Assembly (NCBI GenBank): GCA_016721315.1
Contig: JADKIL010000002.1
Coordinates: 62,001 to 126,000, forward strand
Length of the DNA stretch: 64,000 nt
Origin: Candidatus Villigracilis vicinus
GTDB lineage: Bacteria > Chloroflexota > Anaerolineae > Anaerolineales > Villigracilaceae
Reading direction: 5' to 3'
Part shown: one piece after another, positions 7,859-16,400 of the stretch
How positions within the stretch are numbered: the stretch's first letter is position 1
How the letters are laid out: the number at the start of each line of letters is the position of its first letter
Made by a program: the position numbers and the translations under genes
The notes under the pieces: model-generated
Told to the model about the DNA's origin: nothing
Database searches by the model: none
What the model saw: the letters and a program-made list of their open reading frames with translations, nothing else

Positions 7859-8491
7859 TTATTGCTTGCGCGACTCCTTGATCATGACGAGGCTCCCCTT
7901 GCCGCCAGGAACAGCGCCGTTGATGGCAATCAGGTTGCGTTCCGCATCCACCATCACGACTTTGATATTCTGCGCTGTAACACGGTCCACGCCCATATGA
8001 CCAGCTCCGCGCGCGCCTTTATACACACGACCTGGCGTGGTGCCAGATCCGCGTGAACCAGGTGCACGGTTGCGATCCGAGGTACCATGGGTAGCGTTCA
8101 TACCATGGAAGTGGTAGCGTTTCACGCCGCCAGCAAAACCCTTACCCTTGCTGATGCCAATCACGTCTACGCGCTCACCAACGGCAAAAGCGTCGCCGAC
8201 AGTAACTTTGTCGCCGACTTTTAAACCATGTTCCTTGGCTCTAAATTCGCGGAGGTAACGCAGAGGGGAAATCTCATTGGCTTTCAAATGCCCAACCTGC
8301 CCCTGTGTGAGGCGCTTGGGATTTGTTTCACCAAAGCCAAGTTGCACCGCCGAATACCCTTCCTTCTCAGGGGCGCGGACTTGGGTAACAAAACAAGGCC
8401 CAGCTTCAATGAGGGTCACTGCATAGGCAACGCCCTGCTCATCGAAGATCTGGGTCATGCCGATCTTTCGACCTATCAGCCCTTTCAACAT
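7859..8491 (-). CDS. rplC: 50S ribosomal protein L3 (uL3)
   Basis: uL3 reaches with its loop toward the peptidyl transferase centre. I start at the ATG of MLKGLIGRKIGMTQIFDEQG (210 residues): it has AAGGAG 10 bases upstream, while a TTG two codons earlier has only a 4-base spacing. The central loop reads RNRAPGSRGSGTTPGRVYKG followed by GAGHMG. The preceding gap to rpsJ is unusually long (183 bases) and holds two inverted repeats. Confidence 0.95.
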   Translation of the reverse strand: MLKGLIGRKIGMTQIFDEQGVAYAVTLIEAGPCFVTQVRAPEKEGYSAVQLGFGETNPKRLTQGQVGHLKANEISPLRYLREFRAKEHGLKVGDKVTVGDAFAVGERVDVIGISKGKGFAGGVKRYHFHGMNATHGTSDRNRAPGSRGSGTTPGRVYKGARGAGHMGVDRVTAQNIKVVMVDAERNLIAINGAVPGGKGSLVMIKESRKQ

Positions 8492-8584
8492 GCTCAATTT
8501 TCTCCTTTACAAGATATTGACGAGACTGCCAGTCGGGGCAACGACCGCATCATCTCCGTGCAGCACAGTCAGTTGATATGTGGG

Positions 8585-8601
8585 GCGAACATTCTGTTCG
8601 C
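8585..8601 (-). repeat. short inverted repeat in the rpsJ-rplC gap
   Basis: GCGAACA and TGTTCGC flank a 3-base loop, a 7-bp perfect dyad. Being inside a co-transcribed stretch, it most likely forms an RNA hairpin. It superficially resembles a Gram-positive LexA box but the spacing differs. Confidence 0.5.
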
Positions 8602-8636
8602 GCACAAAACAACTCTTGCGCCGTCTCTAACGTGAC

Positions 8637-8663
8637 GTCATGCGGGACATAGTCCCGCATGAC
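8637..8663 (-). repeat. 12-bp perfect hairpin after rpsJ
   Basis: GTCATGCGGGAC and GTCCCGCATGAC form a perfect 12-bp stem around a 3-base loop, 11 bases past the rpsJ stop. There is no T-tract in the direction of transcription, so it is not a standard terminator. A processing site, a translation-control hairpin or a REP-like palindrome are all possible. Confidence 0.7.
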
Positions 8664-8674
8664 GAGTTATTCAA

Positions 8675-8983
8675 CTAAATTTTGATTTCGATATCAACGC
8701 CTGCAGGCAGATTAAGCCGCATCAACATATCAATGGTCTTCGAGTCAGGATCCAGCACATCGATCAAACGATTGTGAGTGCGAATCTCGAAATGCTCGTG
8801 AGAGTCCTTGTCGATGAATGCAGAGCGACGTATTGTATATCGTTCTTTCTTACTTGGCAAGGGTACGGGACCAACTACATGGGCACCCGTGCGCTCGGCG
8901 GTTTCGACAATCCGCTTGGCGGATTGGTCAAGTACACGATGGTCATACGCCTTGAGGCGGATACGAATTTTTTGTTTTGCCAT
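8675..8983 (-). CDS. rpsJ: 30S ribosomal protein S10 (uS10) / NusE
   Basis: uS10 is both a 30S-head protein and, as NusE, a transcription antitermination factor that pairs with NusB and links NusG to the ribosome. The 102-residue sequence has KIRIRLKAYDHRVLDQSAKR and the VGPVPLPSKKERYTIRRSAF loop. It begins 11 bases after tuf, so the str and S10 operons appear merged. It is followed by a 183-base gap before rplC. Confidence 0.97.
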   Translation of the reverse strand: MAKQKIRIRLKAYDHRVLDQSAKRIVETAERTGAHVVGPVPLPSKKERYTIRRSAFIDKDSHEHFEIRTHNRLIDVLDPDSKTIDMLMRLNLPAGVDIEIKI

Positions 8984-8994
8984 TATGTTCCGCC

Positions 8995-10194
8995 TTATGC
9001 GATGATCTTGGTGACGACACCCGCGCCGACGGTGAGACCGCCTTCACGAATGGCGAACTTGGAGCCCTGCTCCAACGCCACCGGCACGATGAGTTCCACC
9101 GTCAGGTTCACGTTGTCACCAGGCATAACCATTTCAACACCTTCAGGAAGGGCAATGTCACCCGTTACATCCATTGTACGGATGTAGAACTGAGGACGAT
9201 AGCCGCTGAAGAACGCCTTGTGACGTCCGCCTTCTTCCTTCTTCAATACGTACACTTCCGCCAGGAACTTCTTGTGAGGGGTCACAGAACCCGGCTTCGC
9301 CAGCACCTGTCCGCGCTCCACATCGTCGCGCTCGATACCGCGCAGCAATACGCCTGCGTTGTCACCCGCCACCGCTTCGTCCAGTTCCTTGTGGAACATT
9401 TCGATGCCGGTGATCACGGATGCCTTGGTGTCGCGCAGACCGATGATCTCGACCGGCTCGCCCTTCTTGGCGTGACCGCGATCCACACGTCCAGTCACCA
9501 CGGTTCCGCGTCCCTTGATCGAGAACACGTCTTCAACCGCCATCATGAACGGCTTGTCGGTCTCGCGCTTCGGTTCGGGGATGTATTCATCCACCACACG
9601 CAGCAATTCTTTGATCGGTGCGTATTCAGGGGCATTCGGGTCGGTCGAGGTGCTCTCCAAGGCTTGCTTGGCGGAGCCGCGCACGATCGGGGTGGTATCG
9701 CCGGGGAAGCCGTAGCTGCTGAGCAGTTCGCGGAGTTCCAATTCGACGAGTTCGAGCAATTCGGGGTCATCCATCATGTCGACCTTGTTCAGGAAGACTA
9801 CGATGGAGGGCACTTCCACCTGGCGAGCCAGGAGGACGTGTTCGCGGGTCTGAGGCATCGGACCATCGGGGGCGGCCACCACGAGGATAGCACCATCCAC
9901 CTGAGCCGCACCGGTGATCATGTTCTTAATATAGTCACGGTGACCCGGCATATCGACGTGCGCGTAGTGGCGCTTGTCGGTCTGGTATTCTACGTGCGCG
10001 ATGTTGATCGTGATACCGCGCGCTTTTTCTTCCGGTGCGTTGTCGATCTGATCGTAGGCTTTGAAATCTGCCTGTCCCGACAGCCCCGCCACCTTCGTGA
10101 TCGCCGCTGTCAATGTCGTCTTGCCGTGGTCGATGTGTCCCATCGTTCCCACGTTCAAATGCGGCTTGCTTCTGTCAAACTTCCCTTTCGCCAT
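8995..10194 (-). CDS. tuf: Elongation factor Tu
   Basis: EF-Tu delivers aminoacyl-tRNA to the ribosome as a GTP complex. The 399-residue length is normal. G1 is GHIDHGKTTLTAAIT near residue 19, the effector region contains ARGITINIAHVEY, G3 is DMPGH and G4 is NKVD. Domain 2 (VEDVFSIKGRGTVVTGRVDR) and domain 3 (the PQFYIRTMDVTG region) are complete. It lies directly after fusA in a str-type operon; no second copy occurs in the window. Confidence 0.98.
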   Translation of the reverse strand: MAKGKFDRSKPHLNVGTMGHIDHGKTTLTAAITKVAGLSGQADFKAYDQIDNAPEEKARGITINIAHVEYQTDKRHYAHVDMPGHRDYIKNMITGAAQVDGAILVVAAPDGPMPQTREHVLLARQVEVPSIVVFLNKVDMMDDPELLELVELELRELLSSYGFPGDTTPIVRGSAKQALESTSTDPNAPEYAPIKELLRVVDEYIPEPKRETDKPFMMAVEDVFSIKGRGTVVTGRVDRGHAKKGEPVEIIGLRDTKASVITGIEMFHKELDEAVAGDNAGVLLRGIERDDVERGQVLAKPGSVTPHKKFLAEVYVLKKEEGGRHKAFFSGYRPQFYIRTMDVTGDIALPEGVEMVMPGDNVNLTVELIVPVALEQGSKFAIREGGLTVGAGVVTKIIA

Positions 10195-10222
10195 AATAAT
10201 ACTCCTTGGGTAATTAGAACCG

Positions 10223-12295
10223 TTACGATTTCAAAATTTCTTCAGCTACCGACTGCGCAACTGGCGCGTAGTGGTCGAATTCCATACTAAATACACCGCG
10301 TCCCTGTGTCGCCGAGCGAAGTTGGGTAGCGTACCCAAACATCTCTCCCAACGGAACCATGGCACGGACAGCCTGAGCATTACCAGGGCGAACATCCATA
10401 CCCTGGATCAAACCACGACGGCTATTGACCTGCCCCATTACATCACCTAAGTATTCTTCAGGTGCGACTACTTCAACTTTCATCATCGGTTCGAGCAGAA
10501 TGGCATTGCCCTTTTGCATACCTTCCTTGAAGCCCATAGAAGCGGCTAGTTTGAATGCCATTTCGCTGGAATCGACCTCATGGAATGAACCATCAAATAG
10601 GCTAATCTTCAAATCCACAACCGGATAACCGGCGAGAATACCACTTTCGCAAGCTTCGCGGAAACCTTTTTCGATCGGGTTGATGTATTCCTTTGGAATA
10701 GAACCACCGACGATCTTGTTCTCGAAAATGATACCGCTGCCACGTTCACCGGGTTCGAGGGCAAAAACGACATGACCGTATTGACCCTTACCACCGGATT
10801 GCTTGGCATACTTGTAATTTACTTCCTTAACCGGCTTGGTAATCGACTCACGATACGCAACACGTGGTGTGCCAACGTTTGCCTGCACCTTGAATTCGCG
10901 CAAAAGGCGGTCAACAATAATATCGAGATGAAGCTCGCCCATACCGCGGATCACGGTCTGACCAGTGCTGTCATCTGAATTAACACGGAATGTGGGATCT
11001 TCTTCAGCGAGCTTACGAAGCGCCTCACCCATCTTTTCTTGATCACTGGAGCTTTTCGGCTCGATCGCAATCGAAATAACAGGTTCAGGGAACGAAATGC
11101 TTTCAAGAGCTAATGACTTAGTATCACAAAGAGTATCGCCAGTGAAACTATCTTTGAAACCCAAAATTGCGCCAATATCCCCAGCGCGAATTTCAGTAAT
11201 ATCTTCGCGACGATCAGCGTGCATTTTCAACAAACGACCAATGCGTTCCTTCTTGCCTTTGGTGCTGTTTTGAACAGTTTGTCCCTGACTCAAAACACCT
11301 GAGTACACACGGATATACGCAAGTCGACCTACATAAGGATCTGTAACGATCTTGAAAACCAGTGCGCTCAACGGTGCATCATCAACAGTCGGGATTTCAA
11401 AGGTGTTTTCCGGGTTGCCGGGCTCAGTTGCAGTAATCGTTGTCTTATCCATAGGAGAAGGCAGATAATCTACTACTGCGTCAAGCATAGCCTGGACGCC
11501 CTTATTTTTTAAGGAAGAACCACAGAAAATAGGCGTTGCCTTATTGGCAATTACACCTTTTCGAAGCGCGGCTTTGAGTTCATCTATGCCAATTTCTTGG
11601 GCTTCAAGGAACTTCATGGTGAGTTCGTCATCAAGTTCAGCGATGCGCTCGACCATTTTAGCGCGGGCTTCCACAGCTTGAGCTTTTAAGTCTTCGGGAA
11701 TATCTGTAATTTTGGGATCTTTGCCAAGATCGTCTTCCCATACAATAGCTGTCATGGAAAGCAGATCGACAACGCCCTTGAATGTAGCTTCAAAGCCGAT
11801 CGGGATCTGCATCGGAATCGGCTTTGCGCCAAGACGGTCAATGATGGTTTCGATGGTGCGTTCATAAGAAGCACCAACACGATCCATCTTATTAACAAAA
11901 CAAATGCGCGGAACACCGTAACGGTCAGCCTGACGCCAAACGGTTTCAGACTGGGGTTCCACGCCTTGAACAGCATCGAAAACTACAACGCCACCATCGA
12001 GAACACGAAGGGAGCGCTGAACTTCAGCGGTAAAGTCGATATGACCGGGAGTATCAATGATATTAACTTGATATCCCTTCCACTCCGCAGAGACTGCCGC
12101 GGAAACAATGGTAATACCGCGCTCACGTTCCTGCACCATCCAGTCGGTTACGGTATTTCCATCGTCAACAGACCCAATGCGGTGGGTTAAACCAGTATAG
12201 AACATGATCCGCTCGGTAGTTGTCGTTTTCCCGGCGTCAATGTGGGCAATAATGCCAATATTACGGTATTTTTCCAACGGATGAACGCGTGCCAT
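10223..12295 (-). CDS. fusA: Elongation factor G
   Basis: EF-G catalyses GTP-dependent ribosomal translocation and, with RRF, recycling. It has 690 residues. The P-loop is AHIDAGKTTTTERIMFYTG near residue 18, with DTPGHIDFTAEV and NKMDR as G3 and G4. Domains II to V follow: RIGRLLKMHADRREDITEI, the domain IV loop VNYKYAKQSGGKGQYGHVVF, and domain V with PEEYLGDVMGQVNSRRG. It is the standard neighbour of rpsG and tuf. Confidence 0.98.
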   Translation of the reverse strand: MARVHPLEKYRNIGIIAHIDAGKTTTTERIMFYTGLTHRIGSVDDGNTVTDWMVQERERGITIVSAAVSAEWKGYQVNIIDTPGHIDFTAEVQRSLRVLDGGVVVFDAVQGVEPQSETVWRQADRYGVPRICFVNKMDRVGASYERTIETIIDRLGAKPIPMQIPIGFEATFKGVVDLLSMTAIVWEDDLGKDPKITDIPEDLKAQAVEARAKMVERIAELDDELTMKFLEAQEIGIDELKAALRKGVIANKATPIFCGSSLKNKGVQAMLDAVVDYLPSPMDKTTITATEPGNPENTFEIPTVDDAPLSALVFKIVTDPYVGRLAYIRVYSGVLSQGQTVQNSTKGKKERIGRLLKMHADRREDITEIRAGDIGAILGFKDSFTGDTLCDTKSLALESISFPEPVISIAIEPKSSSDQEKMGEALRKLAEEDPTFRVNSDDSTGQTVIRGMGELHLDIIVDRLLREFKVQANVGTPRVAYRESITKPVKEVNYKYAKQSGGKGQYGHVVFALEPGERGSGIIFENKIVGGSIPKEYINPIEKGFREACESGILAGYPVVDLKISLFDGSFHEVDSSEMAFKLAASMGFKEGMQKGNAILLEPMMKVEVVAPEEYLGDVMGQVNSRRGLIQGMDVRPGNAQAVRAMVPLGEMFGYATQLRSATQGRGVFSMEFDHYAPVAQSVAEEILKS

Positions 12296-12325
12296 TGCTA
12301 TCTATTACCTATCTCTTCTTATAAA

Positions 12326-12793
12326 TTAAATACGATAATGGGAGAAAGCGCGGTTCGCTTCTGCCATTTTGTGAGTTTCATCACGCTTGCGGATCGAGGC
12401 GCCAGTTTCGTTTGAAGCGTCAATCAGTTCCGAAGCGAGTTTATCGGCAAAAGATTTGCCAGAGCGGTCACGCGCAGCACCGAGGAGCCAGCGGATCGCA
12501 AGAGTTGTGCGGCGTTCAGAAGACACTTCCATCGGAACCTGATAAGTAGCACCACCCACACGGCGCGGGCGGACTTCCATCACGGGTCCAACATTTTTAA
12601 GCGCCAAATCGAAAACTTCCATCGGATTCTTTTCGGTGCGTTCTTTGATAAGATCCATCGCGTCGTAAACGAGACCGACAGCAACGCTCTTCTTGCCGCT
12701 CTTCAACACGTGTTGAATCACGATCTGAAGATTAATGCTATTAAAACGGACATCGGGAAGAATTTCCCGCTTTTCTGGTTTTGCTCTACGCAT
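12326..12793 (-). CDS. rpsG: 30S ribosomal protein S7 (uS7)
   Basis: uS7 nucleates assembly of the 30S head and lies at the E site. The 155-residue sequence includes VIQHVLKSGKKSVAVGLVYD, the RPRRVGGATYQVPMEV beta-hairpin and the final RKRDETHKMAEANRAFSHY motif. GGAG lies about 8 bases upstream of the ATG. It comes 20 bases after rpsL. Confidence 0.97.
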   Translation of the reverse strand: MRRAKPEKREILPDVRFNSINLQIVIQHVLKSGKKSVAVGLVYDAMDLIKERTEKNPMEVFDLALKNVGPVMEVRPRRVGGATYQVPMEVSSERRTTLAIRWLLGAARDRSGKSFADKLASELIDASNETGASIRKRDETHKMAEANRAFSHYRI

Positions 12794-12813
12794 GCTTCAT
12801 CACTCCATCAAAA

Positions 12814-13230
12814 TTACTTGGGACGCTTCGCGCCATACTTGGAACGGCCCTGCTTGCGATTAGCCACACCGGTGGTGTCGAGGGTGCCGCGCACAATGTG
12901 ATAACGCACGCCTGGGAGGTCTTTAACACGACCGCCGCGGACAAGTACCACGGAGTGCTCTTGCAACTGGTGACCCTCACCCGGAATGTACGCTGTCACT
13001 TCAATACCATTGCTCAAGCGCACACGAGCAATCTTGCGAAGCGCAGAATTCGGCTTCTTGGGGGTCATGGTGCGAACCACGGTACAAACACCGCGCTTCT
13101 GAGGCGCACCCTTATCCTGACGGAACCGGCGCTGCTTATAGCTGTTCAAGGTGAACTGCAGAGCGGGCGCCTTGCTTTTGGCTTTCTTATCTTTGCGGCC
13201 CTTGCGGACCATTTGATTTACTGTCGGCAC
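12814..13230 (-). CDS. rpsL: 30S ribosomal protein S12 (uS12)
   Basis: uS12 shapes the decoding centre. It begins at a GTG with GGAGG 7 bases upstream and has 138 residues, slightly long because of a basic stretch near residue 15 (RKDKKAKSKAPALQ). The streptomycin-relevant lysines are both present, in TPKKPNSALRK and GRVKDLPGVR, so it looks like a sensitive allele. It is the first gene of the long ribosomal operon, with its own promoter just after rpoB. Confidence 0.97.
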   Translation of the reverse strand: MPTVNQMVRKGRKDKKAKSKAPALQFTLNSYKQRRFRQDKGAPQKRGVCTVVRTMTPKKPNSALRKIARVRLSNGIEVTAYIPGEGHQLQEHSVVLVRGGRVKDLPGVRYHIVRGTLDTTGVANRKQGRSKYGAKRPK

Positions 13231-13296
13231 GATCAGCCTCCGATTACAAATTCTTTCAATGATTTACGAGATATACGATTATTTATTCGCAAGAAA

Positions 13297-13328
13297 TGAG
13301 ACCATCAACTCGTTCCCTGATGGCCTCA
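13297..13328 (-). promoter_or_regulatory. 11-bp hairpin in the rpsL 5' leader
   Basis: On the transcribed strand TGAGGCCATCA and TGATGGTCTCA form 11 pairs (one G-U) around a 10-base loop, followed by TTTCTT. It lies about 65 bases before the rpsL start in a leader of about 160 bases. It could be a weak attenuator or a ribosomal-protein binding hairpin; the ligand is unknown. Confidence 0.5.
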
Positions 13329-13351
13329 TCTATAGCTGCCAATTTCTTTCA

Positions 13352-13375
13352 GAGCGGGGTTAGCGATTGCCGCTC
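13352..13375 (-). promoter_or_regulatory. second leader hairpin upstream of rpsL
   Basis: GAGCGG and CCGCTC pair across a 12-base loop just after the predicted transcription start of the rpsL operon. It forms the proximal half of a two-hairpin leader. The function is not known to me. Confidence 0.4.
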
Positions 13376-13398
13376 CTTTTTCTTGACAAAGGCACAAC

Positions 13399-13427
13399 AT
13401 TTTATCATGCTGTACCAGTCAAGTCAA
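13399..13427 (-). promoter_or_regulatory. sigma70-type promoter of the rpsL-S10-spc operon
   Basis: TTGACT, a 17-base spacer and TAAAAT lie on the minus strand, starting 7 bases beyond the rpoB stop. The match to the vegetative consensus is close. It makes the str-S10-spc genes a unit independent of rpoB. Confidence 0.8.
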
Positions 13428-13433
13428 TAGAAT

Positions 13434-16400
13434 TTACTGCTTTTTTCTGGATTGACCTTCACCCAGACTGAGCAAGCCGGTGTCATGCTTTGGCGGATGA
13501 GTCTTCTCTTCATCCTTGCCGAACTTGACGATATCACCGTTTTCATTGATCGCCTCGACCGCCAAACCAAGTGATTGAAGTTCCTTCACCAAAACACGGA
13601 AAGATGCCGGGATGCTTGGTTCTTCGATGGGCTCACCCTTTACGATCGCTTCGTAGGTGTTGACACGTCCTTGAACGTCATCAGATTTGACTGTCAACAT
13701 TTCCTGCAAAGTGTGAGCAGCTCCATACGCTTCGAGCGCCCAAACTTCCATTTCACCAAAGCGCTGACCACCAAACTGAGCCTTACCACCGAGCGGTTGC
13801 TGTGTAACCAAGCTATATGGACCAGTGGAACGGGCATGCACCTTGTCTTCAACCAAGTGGTGCAGTTTAAGGATGGTCATCACGCCCACAGTGACAGGCT
13901 GGTCATAAGGAATACCAGTCTTACCGTCACGAAGGGTCTGCTTACCAAGGATAGGAAGTGGAAGTCCCTTTTCCTTTGCAAGTTCCTGGGCAGTTTCGAA
14001 TACTTTATCTTCTGCAACACGGCGGGTAACCCCATTAACTTCCAACCACAAACGCAGACACGCCGTAATCGCAATATCATCCAACTTAGGGTCGTGAGCA
14101 ACCTTACGATCCTCAAGCAGAATTTCGTCAGGGTCGGTATAGCCTTTTTCTCGCAACCATTCACGAGCGGTGGCACGATGCGCATATGCCACATCGTTCA
14201 GGCTGTAGATATCGTAGCGGCGTTTGTCAAGCCATCCTTCAAGATAAAGACGGCGAACTTCATCATCGTCTTCGATGGTATTCGGATCATATTCTTGCTC
14301 CTTCAACCAATCCCAAGCACGAACTCCGGCTTCCTTCCACGCCTGATCAACGATCCAGGCACGCGCGAGTTCAGCTTCGATCTGCTCTTCACTGGCACCG
14401 TCGAAAACGGGCGTCACAGCTCGATAACCGAGACGCTTGGCAGCCCACCCAAGGTGAACTTCCAATACCTGACCGATGTTCATACGACCGGGCACACCGA
14501 GCGGATTGAGAATGATATCAACAGGCACGCCATTCTCAAGGAAAGGCATATCTTCCACAGGCACAACCTTGGAAACCACACCCTTATTTCCATGGCGTCC
14601 TGCCATCTTATCGCCCGCGGTAATCTTGCGGCGCTGAGCGACAGAGACACGGACCATCATATCCACGCCAGCGGCTAGGTCAGAATTTTCTTCACGAGTG
14701 AAGACCTTTACGTCCACAACCTTACCGCGTTCGCCGTGAGGCATACGCAGTGAAGTGTCTTTCACATCACGAGATTTTTCACCGAAGATAGCGCGCAATA
14801 AGCGTTCTTCAGGGGTGAGTTCTTTTTCACCCTTCGGGGTAATCTTACCGACGAGGATGTCGTTGGGACCGACTTCAGCACCAATACGGATGATGCCGTT
14901 TTCATCGAGGTCTTTGATGGCATCGTCACCAACGTTCGGGATATCGCGAGTGATTTCTTCGGGTCCAAGTTTGGTATCGCGGGCTTCTACTTCATACTTC
15001 TCAATATGTACGGAGGTAAAGCGGTCTTCCTGAACAAGGCGCTCAGAAAGGAGGATAGCATCTTCGAAGTTGCCACCTTCCCAGGAAAGGAAGGCGATAA
15101 CCACGTTCTGACCAAGAGCCAGCTGACCATTATCGGTTGAAGAAGAGTCGGCGATAATGTCACCAGCCTTGATCAACTGCCCCTTCACTACAGAAGGACG
15201 CTGATCGATACAAGTGCTCTGGTTGGAGCGCTGGTACTTGCGAAGTTGATACACACGATTGCCAGAGCGCTTCTCTTTGACGGTGATAGTGGAACCAGTT
15301 ACAGATACCACTTCCCCATCCGCTTCAGCGACGACAACCTGACCGGAGTCGATCGCGGCATGACGTTCCATACCGGTGGAAACAAGCGGAACCTCGGGGC
15401 GAACCAAAGGAACAGCCTGTGCCATCATGTTCGAACCCATGAGAGCGCGGTTGGCGTCGTCATGTTCAAGGAAGGGAATCAATGCGGCGCTGATACCCAC
15501 AACTTGATGAGGAGCCACATCCATGAAGTCCAGGCTTTCGGCATTGGAGAATAGGAAGCCGGAGTGATAACGGCAGGAAATACGTTCGCGAGAAAATTCT
15601 TTCTTCTCGGTCAGTGCCGCATTTGCTTGAGCAATGGTGTACTTATCTTCTGCGTCTGCAGATAAATAGACGATTTCATCCGAAACAAACGGGATGATGG
15701 CGATTTCACCATCAAGCCGGGCTAAGCGTTTGGCAACCTTAGAGTCGATCTCTGTACCCGTTTTGAAGAGAAGTTCTTCAGACTTGGGGTCATAAATATC
15801 TTCGCGCAAGGTGCGCCCTTCCAACAACTCACTATCAGAAGGAAGAGCCTTATATACTCTGCGGTAAGGCGTTTCGATAAACCCGTATTCATTCACACGG
15901 GCAAATGACGCAAGGCGACCAATCAAGCCGATGTTCGGACCTTCCGGCGTTTCAATCGGGCAGATACGTCCATAGTGTGAGTGGTGTACGTCGCGGACAT
16001 CGAAGCCGGCGCGTTCACGGCGCAGACCACCAGGTCCAAGCGCAGAGAGTGTGCGTTTGTGGCGTAACTCTGCCAGCGGGTTCGTCTGATCCATGAATTG
16101 GGAAAGCTGTGAAGAACCAAAGAATTCACGTAACGCAGCCACAACCGGACGGATATTGACAAGTGTCACGGGTGAAAGCTGTTCCTGATCGCGAATGGAC
16201 ATGCGTTCTTTAATCACGCGTTCCATACGGCGCAGACCAATACGGAGTTTGTTCTGGATCAATTCACCAACCGTCTTGACACGACGGTTGCCGAGGTGAT
16301 CGATGTCGTCTGAACGCTCAGAGCCATTATTGATCTGGATCATACGGCGCAGGAGACGAAGAATATCGCTCTTGGAAACAGTGCGATGAGGGATCGGGAT

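Noticed and set aside
8585..8601. LexA/SOS-box-like CGAAC-n5-GTTCG
   Set aside because: The Gram-positive box has four bases between half-sites, and this one lies inside a co-transcribed ribosomal operon with no promoter.
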